Assembly: GCA_963666865.1 (NCBI GenBank)
Contig: OY763072.1
Location: 3,224,001-3,288,000 of the forward strand
DNA: 64,000 bases
DNA from: Bin87 sp963666865
GTDB lineage: Bacteria > Chloroflexota > Dehalococcoidia > Lucifugimonadales > UBA3495
Direction of reading: 5' to 3'
Both the position numbers and the translations under genes were made by a program. Of this stretch, positions 54,097-63,265 are shown piece after piece. The first letter of the stretch is position 1. Each line of letters begins with the position of its first letter. The notes beneath the pieces were generated by a model, which saw only the letters and a program-made list of their open reading frames with translations, made no database searches and was not told where the DNA came from.

Positions 54097-54795
54097 TTAT
54101 CGTAATCGGGGGTTTGCAGGCGTTAGACGGGGGCGGCGGACACCGGCCAGCTTGCACACAACGGAACTCACGCTGTTAATGGCGTGTTCCAGACGATACG
54201 CTTGCAAAGCAACCGGAACCACGAATGCAGCGGGGTCTAGATGACGCTCCAAACGCGCTACAAGACGCGCTACATTCCACAGGTAAAGGCACTGGCCGGC
54301 AAGACCCACGATGGCAAACCCGAACCCTACCAGCAAAGGCGAGACGTAAGCTATCGCACCGCAGATATCCACCCGAAAATCAATGACCGCTAAAACGGCT
54401 CCGATGGCCACCATCGGAATGCCTGTCGGCACGAGGAAGACGCAGAGCTGCCATACAACGGTCCGTCCGGATACCTTCTCTAATCCAACCGTCCTTACAC
54501 CGCCCGCCTGGCGCACTTCCTCCCCAAGGCTCAACTCCAAAGCTTCAATCCGTTTGTTCAGCGAAAGGACCCATACTCTGAAAACACGCATTATCAGGAG
54601 CGACAGTTTGACGCCCAACCACCCCCCCAAAGAAAAGGACACCGACGTCGCTATACCCAAACCCGTAGCCACCTCCATGGACTCCGTGGATAACACACTC
54701 AACCCAATGATTAGCCCTATGCCAATACCGTACAGCAGCGGCAGGAACTCAATCGGACTTCCCCGGCGCACAGTAGCCCAAATTTCGCAGTACAT
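54097..54795 (-). CDS. Four-span membrane protein
   Basis: 232 residues. Spans: LLYGIGIGLIIGLSVLS, GIATSVSFSLGGWLGVKLSL, VWQLCVFLVPTGIPMVAIGA and AIAYVSPLLVGFGFAIVGLA. It starts three bases after the stop of the gene at 54799, so the two are co-translated. No family recognised. Confidence 0.6.
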   Translation of the reverse strand: MYCEIWATVRRGSPIEFLPLLYGIGIGLIIGLSVLSTESMEVATGLGIATSVSFSLGGWLGVKLSLLIMRVFRVWVLSLNKRIEALELSLGEEVRQAGGVRTVGLEKVSGRTVVWQLCVFLVPTGIPMVAIGAVLAVIDFRVDICGAIAYVSPLLVGFGFAIVGLAGQCLYLWNVARLVARLERHLDPAAFVVPVALQAYRLEHAINSVSSVVCKLAGVRRPRLTPANPRLR

Positions 54796-54798
54796 CGG

Positions 54799-55089
54799 TC
54801 AATCCCTCGCGCGGGAGAGGAAATTTTTAGTCGAGACTACAGCTTCTGCGGCCACTATCACAGCGCCGCATACGGAAACGACCACGGCAGCACTAACCAG
54901 AGATACATCCAGCACCACCGAGATAACCTGATGAGGAACGGAATCCTTCTCGAGGGACAATCCAACCAACCATTCCAATCCTATGCCGGACAAAACCAGT
55001 ACTGCTGACACCACTAATGAGCCGATGAAAATAGTCCCCGCAAGTGCTACACGGTAGAAAATCCTCTGCAAATCTTTCCAGTACCCCAT
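54799..55089 (-). CDS. Small two-span membrane protein
   Basis: 96 residues from ATG 55089; the longer reading starts within the downstream end of the methylase gene. Spans VALAGTIFIGSLVVSAVLVL and VVLDVSLVSAAVVVSVCGAV. Two-gene operon with 54097-54795. Confidence 0.55.
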   Translation of the reverse strand: MGYWKDLQRIFYRVALAGTIFIGSLVVSAVLVLSGIGLEWLVGLSLEKDSVPHQVISVVLDVSLVSAAVVVSVCGAVIVAAEAVVSTKNFLSRARD

Positions 55090-55175
55090 GAATTGATTAT
55101 AGCGTGTAACCAGCGGAGAGTCCTCATGTGGAGCGTTGGGTTGCCGCCACCTACATAAAGCCAGGCCTGCGCCGC

Positions 55176-58043
55176 CTACAACCGCCGGTTTGCCACTACC
55201 GGCTCCGACGCCAGCAGCCGGCGCAGCCCGTCCAGGTTGGGCAGCCCCAATATATCGGAAAGGCCGTCGTCCAGGCGGCGGCGGGCCGCGCATTCGACCA
55301 TCGCCGGCAGACGCTCAAACTCCGCATCGGCAACGTCGTCGAACAACTGCGACAGAGCTTGCAACTGCTCCGGGGCGATGGCGCGTGCATCCAGAACCGG
55401 CATCTCGGCCAAATCGGCCTTTTTCAACTTTATCCAAGCACCCATGGTGGTATTGCGGGTTGCCAGCAAACCTAGCAATCCGATACTGCTGTTAAGCCAC
55501 ACTGCAATAGCCTTGTCATGCAGACTGTCATTGACCGCAACTGGCCACCAAACGTTAGACAACACCGCTAAATCGGAGCGCATTGATACAACTCGGGCCG
55601 TGTTCAGCCGTAAACGCTCGGCTATAAGCAAACGCCCAGCCTTTGGCCATAGCGTTTCAACAGATTTGAGGCGGCGACCCGGACGGGGTTCTACCAATGG
55701 TGCCAAGTATTTGTTCGGTTCAGCAGTCATGCCCTTTCTGACATCGGTATCGTGATTTTCCACCATCGGATAGGCCGTTATGCTGTCCGTTGGTTCAAAT
55801 CCGTCCCTAACATCTCTTACGTCAGGGCCAATCTCCCCAAGTTCGGCCAGCGGACAGAGGGAAATTCGGCCTACGGCTGACTCGCCGGGAACCCACACTT
55901 CGCCGTCGTCAAGCAGGCGCAAGGCAGCGCGAGTCAAATCGGCGCGGGCGAATTGGACGCCGGCCCACTTGCCGCCGACCAGTCTCGACTCCGGGATTGA
56001 CACCAGTTCGCCGACGTGCCGGCCGTCAAACTCTACCAGCGCGGCGCCGGTCGATTCCAGGTTGGCCGGTGCGGTGTCGGCGATGGCTTGGGCGGTGCGG
56101 TGGGCGTCCAGCACGCCGTCGGGGTTTTGCCACAGGCTGACGAAAGTGGTGCGGTGGCCATCTGCGTTGCCGCTGGACGGCCGGCGTCGGGTGGCGATCA
56201 GCAAAGCTTCGGACAGGTCGGTGCTGTCAGAAAAGTTCCAGCGCTTCGGGTCGTGAGATACGATAACCATATCCAGGTTGAAATCGCGCTCGATCAAGGA
56301 ACGGGTTTGCTGCCAGGATGGGCCGGTGCAAACGGTGGCCGGCAGCACCAGGGCCAGGCGTCCTTCACCGGGGCGCAGCTTGGGGGACGCCGCGGCCACA
56401 AAAGCGGCGCCGAGGCCGGCGGTTGCCGTAGCTTGCCGCGACTTGAGGCGGCGAGAAAGCTCGTTTTGCAACTTGCGGCGGTCGGTAGCGGGCAGACTGC
56501 CGAACAGCAAATTGCCCCCTACGGAGCGGGTAAAGGGCAGGTTCATAATCGCCAGGTCCAGCTCCGGCAGCGTGGCGAGTTCTTCCTGTTGGGCTCCATT
56601 GGGGCCGCCGCCATACACGCGGCCGGCTTCGCGCATCGTTCTGCCGCCGGCGCCCGTGTCAGCGGGGGAGAGCGCAAATTGGACTGCCGCTTGCGATTCC
56701 CCCAAAAAGTCCAGCGAGCCTAAAGATACATCGTCGCCGTCGGCTCCCAGCGGCATCACGTAGAGGTTCATGCGGTCAAACTGGATGTCGGGGTTCAGCA
56801 TCGCCAAGCTGGTAGCAGCGAAATGCACCGCGGACAGTTGAACGTCATATCCGTGCAGGGCCTGTTCGACCATGGCCTTGTGCAGGGCGGCGACGTTCCG
56901 GCCGCCGGCCTCGGTATGGCGTCGTTCCGCCTCCGCGGCCACGGCCATCAGCAGGGTGCCGGTGCCGCAGGCAATATCGGCCACGTTGAGGGACGCGGGA
57001 AACTCGTGGTCATTCCAGTCCACGCCGGCCGGCCAGTTGTGGAATACCAGCCGAGTGAGCAGCGTCGCCGCCGGAACGGAGGTGTAATAAGCCCCGGTGA
57101 ATTTGGCGTCGGTGAGCAGCGTGTGGAACAGCCGGCCGGACAGGTCGTGTCCTTCCAGCCGGCTGGTGTCCGCAATGGCTTTGAGCAGAGGGGAAAGCAC
57201 CGGCTCATGCAAGTCGGTCGGGCCGTCGATGAGAATGTCCAGGATGCTGGCGGCCAGGTCGAAAACAGGGACGTAATCAATGTTGTCGCAGATATAACGC
57301 CAGGCGCGGAAAAGGCCGGGGATGCCGTCGTGCCACGCTTCCGCAACGGTGGGCACGTCATCGTCTGCGGTAGTGAGCCGCAGGTGAAAAGCCAAAGCGT
57401 TGAATATCACCAGGCAGCCGATGCGCAGGGCCTTGGCGCGGTCACTTTCCTGGTCGGTCTGGGCGATGATGTCCCGGACCCGGCGGGCGATTCGGGCGTG
57501 GGTGGCGAGCTTATCCGCCGATTGTTCCACGGCGTGCTCGATGACGGCGGCGGCGGCGGCAACGCGGTCAGTCCCCTCCAGTTCCAACGGCAATACGCGC
57601 AAGTGGTCGGCAATGTCGGCGGGAGAACCAAAGCGGGGACTACGTGTTGCGGCCGGTTCGCCTCTGGTGCCATGGAACCACCATTCCAGGTCGCCGGCGT
57701 TCTCCAGCCCTTCGCGAGTATCGTCCAGGTACTTCAGACCTTCTGGGTAGAGGACGCCGATAATGCCCAATGCGTCGGGGAACTGCTGCAATCGAGCGTC
57801 CAGTTGGTTTTCCAACAGGCTGACGGAATCCTCCCACTTGCATTCCAGCAGCACGGTGTCGCCGGTCTTCAGGGTAACGTGGACGTCGGGAGTAGCGTTG
57901 CGGTTGCGCCGCTCGGCGCGGGCGGAGATGCCCTGGTCGCGGAGCAGTTGGGCGAGGAACGTGTTGACCGCTTCCTCACGAATGACTTCCCGTCCTCCGT
58001 TGCCGGGCAGAGTGGCGTTTTGGTTTCGTCGTGGCCTGGGCAT
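55176..58043 (-). CDS. N6-methylase fused to a PD-(D/E)XK-type nuclease domain
   Basis: 955 residues. The N-terminal nuclease candidate is DVHVTLKTGDTVLLECKWED (residues about 52-71), with D and E-C-K. A helical region follows, then TGAYYTSVPAATLLTRLVF, motif I ADIACGTGTLLMAVA, and motif IV in the unusual form NLPF (LAIMNLPFTRS) where NPPF/Y is standard. The C-terminal half would hold the target-recognition domain. No separate specificity subunit is nearby. Third large methylase in the window and the only one without a palindromic insert. Confidence 0.8.
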   Translation of the reverse strand: MPRPRRNQNATLPGNGGREVIREEAVNTFLAQLLRDQGISARAERRNRNATPDVHVTLKTGDTVLLECKWEDSVSLLENQLDARLQQFPDALGIIGVLYPEGLKYLDDTREGLENAGDLEWWFHGTRGEPAATRSPRFGSPADIADHLRVLPLELEGTDRVAAAAAVIEHAVEQSADKLATHARIARRVRDIIAQTDQESDRAKALRIGCLVIFNALAFHLRLTTADDDVPTVAEAWHDGIPGLFRAWRYICDNIDYVPVFDLAASILDILIDGPTDLHEPVLSPLLKAIADTSRLEGHDLSGRLFHTLLTDAKFTGAYYTSVPAATLLTRLVFHNWPAGVDWNDHEFPASLNVADIACGTGTLLMAVAAEAERRHTEAGGRNVAALHKAMVEQALHGYDVQLSAVHFAATSLAMLNPDIQFDRMNLYVMPLGADGDDVSLGSLDFLGESQAAVQFALSPADTGAGGRTMREAGRVYGGGPNGAQQEELATLPELDLAIMNLPFTRSVGGNLLFGSLPATDRRKLQNELSRRLKSRQATATAGLGAAFVAAASPKLRPGEGRLALVLPATVCTGPSWQQTRSLIERDFNLDMVIVSHDPKRWNFSDSTDLSEALLIATRRRPSSGNADGHRTTFVSLWQNPDGVLDAHRTAQAIADTAPANLESTGAALVEFDGRHVGELVSIPESRLVGGKWAGVQFARADLTRAALRLLDDGEVWVPGESAVGRISLCPLAELGEIGPDVRDVRDGFEPTDSITAYPMVENHDTDVRKGMTAEPNKYLAPLVEPRPGRRLKSVETLWPKAGRLLIAERLRLNTARVVSMRSDLAVLSNVWWPVAVNDSLHDKAIAVWLNSSIGLLGLLATRNTTMGAWIKLKKADLAEMPVLDARAIAPEQLQALSQLFDDVADAEFERLPAMVECAARRRLDDGLSDILGLPNLDGLRRLLASEPVVANRRL

Positions 58044-58172
58044 GATTCGTATCCCCTATGGTCGAGGCATCATAGCCCTTGCGCGGCTGTCGTTTCAATC
58101 GCTTGCCCGCCACAAACGGCAAGCCGCTATAATCACTACCATTCCCAATCATAACGAAGGGGAGGCAATCCC

Positions 58173-58445
58173 ATGGATTTGACCCGCAACCTGAAGGATG
58201 ATGACACCGAGGCCAAAATCGCGTTGATGTTGGAGTACCGGAAACTGGCCGAGTGGACGTGGCGGGAAGCCCCCGCATTGAAAAAGCAATATCCCGACCA
58301 GTGGGTGGCGGTTGCGCCCGGTGGTGAATTGTTCGCCGCCGGCTCAATGGAAGAACTCCTCACGGTTCTGGATGAAAAGGGCCTGCGGGGTGCCAATGTT
58401 TTCATAGAGTTTTTGGATACCAACCCAAGGCCGGTAATACTATGA
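58173..58445 (+). CDS. DUF5678-like small protein, partner of retropepsin copy 2
   Basis: 90 residues. Shares with the gene at 1899 the motif KKQYPDQWVAVAPGGEL, then SMEELLTVLDE, and the ending FLDTNPRP. A GGGGAGGC site precedes ATG 58173. Its TGA overlaps the next ATG (ATGA at 58442). Shorter N-terminus than copy 1. Function unknown. Confidence 0.75.
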   Translation: MDLTRNLKDDDTEAKIALMLEYRKLAEWTWREAPALKKQYPDQWVAVAPGGELFAAGSMEELLTVLDEKGLRGANVFIEFLDTNPRPVIL

Positions 58446-58888
58446 TTCGAGGGGGATTTGAACCGGCCGGATGGCCTTTTGTGGAAGGTTTCCTGACGCT
58501 GCCTCGGTTCAATGTAACCAGGAGCGTAATTTTCCTGGTTGACACCGGAGCGTATGCGACGTGTATCCACCCGCGAGACGGGACGCCGGCGCTGATTCCC
58601 TTCGACTCGCTGGAACGCCCGGTTCCGTCTGATGGGGTGGGTGGTACTGCCACGTATTTCCTGGAGCCGGCCGTCCTGGAATTCGTGGACGGCGAAGCAA
58701 GGGAAGTTCGCAGCTACGAGATTGGCGTGCGCATCGCAAAGCCGGCTCCGGACCCGAGGCACAGCGTAAACCGGCTCCATTCTTTGCTGGGCCGCGACAT
58801 CATAGACCGCTGGCGAATACTGTACGACCGGACGGATAATCTGCTGGAGTTCACGGTTCGGAACACCGCAACTGCCAACCCGCTATAA
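58442..58888 (+). CDS. Retropepsin-like aspartyl protease domain protein, copy 2
   Basis: 148 residues, the same length as copy 1. Active site FLVDTGAYATCIHPRDGTPA, flap-like SDGVGGTATYFLEP, and C-terminal SLLGRDIIDRWRILYDRTDN, each matching copy 1 closely. It differs from the decayed third copy at 12286, which has no partner gene. Dimeric aspartyl protease predicted from motifs only. Confidence 0.8.
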   Translation: MIRGGFEPAGWPFVEGFLTLPRFNVTRSVIFLVDTGAYATCIHPRDGTPALIPFDSLERPVPSDGVGGTATYFLEPAVLEFVDGEAREVRSYEIGVRIAKPAPDPRHSVNRLHSLLGRDIIDRWRILYDRTDNLLEFTVRNTATANPL

Positions 58889-58925
58889 TCCCCGCATTCC
58901 AAATATTCGAAAGGGAGGCGATCCC

Positions 58926-59702
58926 ATGGATTTGACCCTCAACGGAAAGGTAGCGATGATCACCGGCGGCAGCCGGGGGCTGGGCCGGCAGTGCGCTCTG
59001 GCGCTGGGACACGAAGGCTGCGCCGTGGCCATCTGCGGACGGGACGGCGATCAGGTGAAACGGACGGCGGAGGAGTTGGCCGGCCTGGGCATCAAGGCCA
59101 ACGGCAGCCAGGCCGACGTGACCAACCCCGATGACGCGGCCCGGTTCCTCCAGGAGACCACCGATGCCCTGGGCGCGGCCGACATCCTGGTGAACAACGT
59201 GGGCGGCCGGCGCGGCTCGGTGCTGTTCGACGAGACCTCCATGGAGCAGTTCCTGGAGGGCCTGGAGGTCAACCTCATCTCGGCGGTTCGGATGACCAAG
59301 CTGGCGCTGCCTCACATGCAGGCTCAGGGCTGGGGCCGCGTCATCAACATCGCGTCCATCTACGGGCGGGAACACGGCGGGTCGGTGGACTATATGACCG
59401 GCAAGGCGGGGATGATCGCCTTCTCCAAGCACCTGGCCCTGCAACTGGCGCAGACCGGCGTGCTGGTCAACTGCGTGGCACCCGGCAGCATCGACTTCCC
59501 CGGCAGCACCTGGGACCGTTTCCAGCAAAACAACACCCCCGAGGTGGTGTCCGAGTTCATCGACCGCAACCTGCCCATGGGCAAGTTCGGCTGGCCGGAA
59601 CCCATCGGCGAAACCGTCGCCTTCCTGGCATCGGACCGGGCCAGCCTGATCACCGGCGCGTGCATCAACGTGGACGGCGGGCAGTCCAAGTCACTGTTCT
59701 AA
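58926..59702 (+). CDS. SDR-family oxidoreductase (FabG-like)
   Basis: 258 residues. Cofactor motif TGGSRGLGRQCALALG, NNVGG in place of NNAG, catalytic serine in INIASIYGR, and a standard Y-M-T-G-K (VDYMTGKAGMIAF). A GGGAGGCGATCCC site precedes ATG 58926, the same string as before the DUF5678-like gene at 58173. The C-terminus GACINVDGGQSKSLF is typical. In contrast to the SDR at 8103, the catalytic tetrad is intact. Substrate unknown. Confidence 0.92.
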   Translation: MDLTLNGKVAMITGGSRGLGRQCALALGHEGCAVAICGRDGDQVKRTAEELAGLGIKANGSQADVTNPDDAARFLQETTDALGAADILVNNVGGRRGSVLFDETSMEQFLEGLEVNLISAVRMTKLALPHMQAQGWGRVINIASIYGREHGGSVDYMTGKAGMIAFSKHLALQLAQTGVLVNCVAPGSIDFPGSTWDRFQQNNTPEVVSEFIDRNLPMGKFGWPEPIGETVAFLASDRASLITGACINVDGGQSKSLF

Positions 59703-59726
59703 CCGCCGCCGACCCGACGCATGACC

Positions 59727-59754
59727 GTAAGGGCGACGCATGCGTCGCCCCTAC
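59727..59754. repeat. GTAAGGGCGACGCA palindrome between convergent genes
   Basis: Near-perfect palindrome (core GACGCATGCGTC) ending one base from the stop of the hydrolase-like gene and 24 bases after the SDR stop. It shares both GTAGGGGC-like ends with the 28-base family but has another core. Probable bidirectional terminator. Confidence 0.88.
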
Positions 59755-60576
59755 TTACGCCGGCTGGTGCACCGTCCCCACGAACTCCTGCCACGCCAGC
59801 ACGCATTTTTCCGGCGCCGAGTGCTGCACGTAGCCGCCGGCGCCGGGGACGCGGGCCAGCGTGCAGTTGGGCATCAGGTCGGCCTGACCCTGGGCCCGGT
59901 CGGGTATGTCGCCCTCGCTGAGTTCGCCGACCATGGCCAGGGCCGGGGTCTGGATGGTGGGCAGCTTGTCGGACAGGTTCTGCGTGCCGAGATAGGCCAG
60001 GGTTTCCAGAACCACGTGGCGGGCGGTCTGGCCCATCTGCTGAATGTACCACTCGTGATGTTCCGGCGCGTCGTCGGCACTGACGCGACGGCCTCCCGTG
60101 GCCCGCGCCCAACCCTCAACGCCCTCCTCGGCGACCAGGCGGTAGTAGTTCTGATAGGTATCCACGCCGGTGAAGTTGTACGGCGACGTGCAGGTGGTGA
60201 CCGTGTGCAGCCGTTCGGGGTATTGGTATGCGAATTGCAGGGCGATGGTGCCACCGATGGTCTCGCCGATGAGATGCGCCTTGTCTATTTCGAGGTAGTC
60301 CAGCAGGTTCCGCAGGTCGCCGGCAAAGCCCTCCAGGGACCAGTCGTAGCTGTCCGGCGCCGGCACGGTGGAGCGGCCAAAGCCGCGAGCATCTACCCGG
60401 ATCACGCGGTATTGCCGCGCCAGCAAGGGCGGCCAGGCGTACCAGAGCCGGCCGTTCTTGGCGTTGCCGTGATGGAGCACGATGGTCTCCACCGTCGCCG
60501 GGTCGCGCCACGGGTCGGTGAAGTTGTCGTCGTCATAGTACATTTCAAGGTTGTCGGCGAGCGGTGCGGTGGGCAT
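59755..60576 (-). CDS. Alpha/beta hydrolase-fold protein lacking the usual nucleophile
   Basis: 273 residues. Fold motifs: TIVLHHGNAKNGRLW, VIRVDARGFGRS and LLDYLEIDKAHLIG. The nucleophile elbow is GETIGG, with threonine where Ser/Cys/Asp is normal. The final histidine region reads GAGGYVQHSAPEKC, lacking the usual GAGH. The acid loop ALAMVGELSEGDIPD has Glu rather than Asp. The protein may be a non-hydrolytic member, or use the later His. A cupin gene precedes it on the same strand. Confidence 0.82.
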   Translation of the reverse strand: MPTAPLADNLEMYYDDDNFTDPWRDPATVETIVLHHGNAKNGRLWYAWPPLLARQYRVIRVDARGFGRSTVPAPDSYDWSLEGFAGDLRNLLDYLEIDKAHLIGETIGGTIALQFAYQYPERLHTVTTCTSPYNFTGVDTYQNYYRLVAEEGVEGWARATGGRRVSADDAPEHHEWYIQQMGQTARHVVLETLAYLGTQNLSDKLPTIQTPALAMVGELSEGDIPDRAQGQADLMPNCTLARVPGAGGYVQHSAPEKCVLAWQEFVGTVHQPA

Positions 60577-60603
60577 GATGGCCTCCTCAATCGTGAAACG
60601 TGC

Positions 60604-60631
60604 GTAGGGGCGAATAATTATTCGCCCCTAC
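60604..60631. repeat. 28-base palindromic element, intergenic
   Basis: Perfect copy of the GTAGGGGCGAATAA palindrome, 27 bases upstream of the hydrolase-like start and 17 bases past the cupin stop on the minus strand. Confidence 0.93.
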
Positions 60632-60648
60632 ATCGTTGAAGTATATTC

Positions 60649-61026
60649 CTACACCCCCAGCCCGCCGCCCGGCGTTTGGTCGGTCAGCGGGATCTGGACG
60701 CTGACCCGGTCCACGTCGCCGACGCTGCGGGTGGTATGGCCTCGCCCGGTCAGGTCTTCACACAACTCAATATCGCCCACGTTGAAAATGCGCTTGGTGC
60801 CGTCACCCAGGCCAATCTCCACCTGCCCTTGCAGGGTGATGACGTACTGACGCCGGGGAGCGGTGTGAAAATCCACCAACTGGGTGGGCTTCAGGCTGCT
60901 GAACTGAACGCCGATGGCCTCCTGCAGCTTCGTCCGCAAGGCGTGTCCCATCTGCTCAAAGGGCAACTCCATATCCTCAATGTGGGACTCGCCGTCCTCG
61001 CCCGTGTAAATCCTGACAACCTGCAT
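60649..61026 (-). CDS. Cupin-domain protein
   Basis: 125 residues. FHTAPRRQYVITLQGQVEIG and the later GDIELCEDLTGRGHTTRSV correspond to the two cupin motifs, supplying His and Glu metal ligands. A single-domain cupin, substrate unknown. It lies upstream of the hydrolase-like gene on the same strand, with a palindrome between them. Confidence 0.82.
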   Translation of the reverse strand: MQVVRIYTGEDGESHIEDMELPFEQMGHALRTKLQEAIGVQFSSLKPTQLVDFHTAPRRQYVITLQGQVEIGLGDGTKRIFNVGDIELCEDLTGRGHTTRSVGDVDRVSVQIPLTDQTPGGGLGV

Positions 61027-61119
61027 CTGTTCGTACCTCCGGGGCGTTGTTTCCGTGGGGCGTATGATAGCACCGATGGAGGTCGGGTTGGATGGCGTGT
61101 GCCAGCGGCGACAGGAACG

Positions 61120-61240
61120 AGTGATGATTGGCCGCTACGCCATCGTCATTATGACCAACCGCTTGCTGGTGGTCCTTATCGTCGCCGCAGAGCAGAACAA
61201 CGACGGTATCGCCGCTGCGCATAAAGTACCCAAGGTTCCC
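61120..61240 (-). pseudogene. Possible remnant of a RelE/HigB-type toxin
   Basis: On the minus strand, GNLGYFMRSGDTVVVLLCGD followed by DKDHQQAVGH resembles the C-terminal strand-helix of RelE/HigB-like addiction killer proteins (pattern YF-x-GDTVVVLLCGGDK). There is no intact start, and the N-terminal two thirds are missing. Assignment rests on this one stretch. Confidence 0.35.
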
Positions 61241-61271
61241 TCATTCATTCTGGCTGTCTCGGTTTGCTTGC

Positions 61272-62945
61272 CTACCGCTGCGCCGCCGGGTCCAGCCGGC
61301 CGTATTTCAGCACCGGATACTGGCTGGACGTACCGAAGTCCCACCACGCTGGATTCCAGGTAGCGTAGATGCCTGTGGCACTAGTGGGCGCTTGCAGGGC
61401 ACGGGTAGTCTGCCCGGCGGCGACGCCGGGACCTGCCGGCTGCCCGGTAGTTTGGACATCCCAATAGCAGGCGGTGATTGCGCCGTCGTTGGAACCTGCC
61501 AGTCCACCCACGTTTTCATCTCCTGTAACCCTACCGATTGCGTAACTGTTGTTGATTGTTGCCTGGTAATCCCCACCCCATCCATTATCCCCAACCAATC
61601 CGCCCACATTACCAGCCCCCCGCACATCGCCCGCAGCGTAAGCGTCAGTGATGATGCCTATATAATTCAAACCTACCAATCCTCCGACATCCTCAGTACC
61701 AATCACGTTGCCGGTGGCGTAGCTGGCGCTGATGGCGACTTGATTATGCCCATAGGGATGAAGTTGACTCATCCCAACCAAACCACCAATCCAAAAGCTG
61801 GTTCCGAGCACATCCCCGGTAGCGTAGCTGCCAGTGATGTGACCGCCACTGCCACCAATCAGGCCGCCAACCCCAAAACGTTGACCAGATACGATGGCAT
61901 GAGAATGGCTGTCAACTACCACATCGCCGAAACCGGTTCCTCCAATAAGGCCGCCGACGCTAACATCTCCCGACACAGTTCCCGTAACCCAGGAATTGGC
62001 AATTAAGCTATTATCGCTGTAGCCGATCAACCCGCCAACGATTTGTCCACCGGTCACATTCGCAGCAATCAATCCGATATTATTGACGACGCCGTTGCCC
62101 GCACCCAGGCTCCCAATGAGGCCAACATACCACCGCGTAGGCCGGTGTATGTACAGGTTGGAGATGGTATATCCATTGCCGTCAAACGTGGCATTGAATC
62201 CGAAATCGCCGTCGCCAATGGGATCCCAGCCGCCGCCATCATTCCAGTAGGCATCGCCGGCGTCGGCGTCGCCACTGCCGTTGGTGTCAAAGTCCAGATT
62301 GGCGGAGAGCTCGTAGCCGATGCAACCTTCGCTGGGGCAGCCCATGTCGGGGGCGGCGTTGGGGAATGCGTGGGCATAACCGGAGCCGGGGTTGCTGGTG
62401 GACCCGTCGCCATCCAAATCCCAGCGCATGGCGTTCAGCTGCGCCAGGTTGGACACTTCAATCAGCCCGTCATCGTCAGCGTCATAGTCAATGTCTGGAA
62501 CGGCGGTTGGAGCGGTTGGACAGGAAGAAGTGTCGTCGTTCAGCGTCAGCGGTTCGGACCATTCGCCGTACTGTGGGGTCCCATTGCGCGCGTCGTTGCT
62601 GGCGATGATGAAGTAATATTGTACGCCCGGCGACAGCCGCGTTAGTGCCCATTGTGTTTGGCCGGTGTTGGCCGCGTCCAAGAAGTGAAACGCTTCCAGC
62701 CAGTCGTGACCGGCCGCCACCTTAGCCTCGTAATCGGGAAAGGCCACCCAGCCGATGCGATAGAAAGCGGCGTCGGCAACCGCGTTCCAGGAGAGCAGCG
62801 CCTCGCCGGGGTTGGGGCCATTGACGGCGACAAGGCCGGTGGGCGCCGGCGGAGTGACACCCTGAGCCTGCGCCATGCCAATGCCGCCCACTGCGATAAC
62901 GACGGTAATAAGCGCCAGCAGCAGGCCGGTCATAAGCCATTTCAT
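61272..62945 (-). CDS. Secreted GLUG-repeat protein
   Basis: 557 residues. Signal peptide (LMTGLLLALITVVIAVGGIG, then MAQAQG), a fibronectin-like domain (residues about 32-135, GPNPGEALLSWNAVADAAFY), an acidic calcium-type linker (DIDYDADDDGLIEV), then about eight GLUG repeats (VGGLIGYS, NVGGLVGDN type), which form beta-helical stalks in surface adhesins. No sortase or membrane anchor at the C-terminus. The fibronectin-like start resembles that of the RCC1 protein at 12676. Confidence 0.88.
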   Translation of the reverse strand: MKWLMTGLLLALITVVIAVGGIGMAQAQGVTPPAPTGLVAVNGPNPGEALLSWNAVADAAFYRIGWVAFPDYEAKVAAGHDWLEAFHFLDAANTGQTQWALTRLSPGVQYYFIIASNDARNGTPQYGEWSEPLTLNDDTSSCPTAPTAVPDIDYDADDDGLIEVSNLAQLNAMRWDLDGDGSTSNPGSGYAHAFPNAAPDMGCPSEGCIGYELSANLDFDTNGSGDADAGDAYWNDGGGWDPIGDGDFGFNATFDGNGYTISNLYIHRPTRWYVGLIGSLGAGNGVVNNIGLIAANVTGGQIVGGLIGYSDNSLIANSWVTGTVSGDVSVGGLIGGTGFGDVVVDSHSHAIVSGQRFGVGGLIGGSGGHITGSYATGDVLGTSFWIGGLVGMSQLHPYGHNQVAISASYATGNVIGTEDVGGLVGLNYIGIITDAYAAGDVRGAGNVGGLVGDNGWGGDYQATINNSYAIGRVTGDENVGGLAGSNDGAITACYWDVQTTGQPAGPGVAAGQTTRALQAPTSATGIYATWNPAWWDFGTSSQYPVLKYGRLDPAAQR

Positions 62946-62993
62946 GTTTATTCTTCCAGATTTTTGAACCCAAAGTCGGTGCTCGCGCCGATA

Positions 62994-63218
62994 CTATCCG
63001 GTCAGCAGCGCTTGTTCGCCACCGCCGAACAGCAGACCCAGGGCAAATCCGCCAATGACAAATGCGTAAGACATCAAAATAGCGGCGCCAGCGATAACCA
63101 ATCGCTTGGTGAACTTGGGCTGATCGGGGTCTCGCAAGATTTTATCGACGGTGATTAACAGGTTGAGCAGCGCAAAGCCCAAACCCCATGCTGCTACTTG
63201 CGCCAAAATGGCATCCAC
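62994..63218 (-). CDS. Small two-span membrane protein
   Basis: 74 residues. Spans WGLGFALLNLLITVDKIL and GAAILMSYAFVIGGFALGLL. It lies 48 bases upstream of the GLUG gene and 47 bases downstream of another small membrane gene, so the three could be one transcript. Family unknown. Confidence 0.6.
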   Translation of the reverse strand: MDAILAQVAAWGLGFALLNLLITVDKILRDPDQPKFTKRLVIAGAAILMSYAFVIGGFALGLLFGGGEQALLTG

Positions 63219-63265
63219 AAGAAGCCTTGTGCTTGCTTCGCTCCGGCTGGCGCCGCACCAAGTGG

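Noticed and set aside
56823..58154. 443-codon frame antisense to the third methylase
   Set aside because: Shadow frame without start signals or domains; the methylase motifs are on the minus strand.
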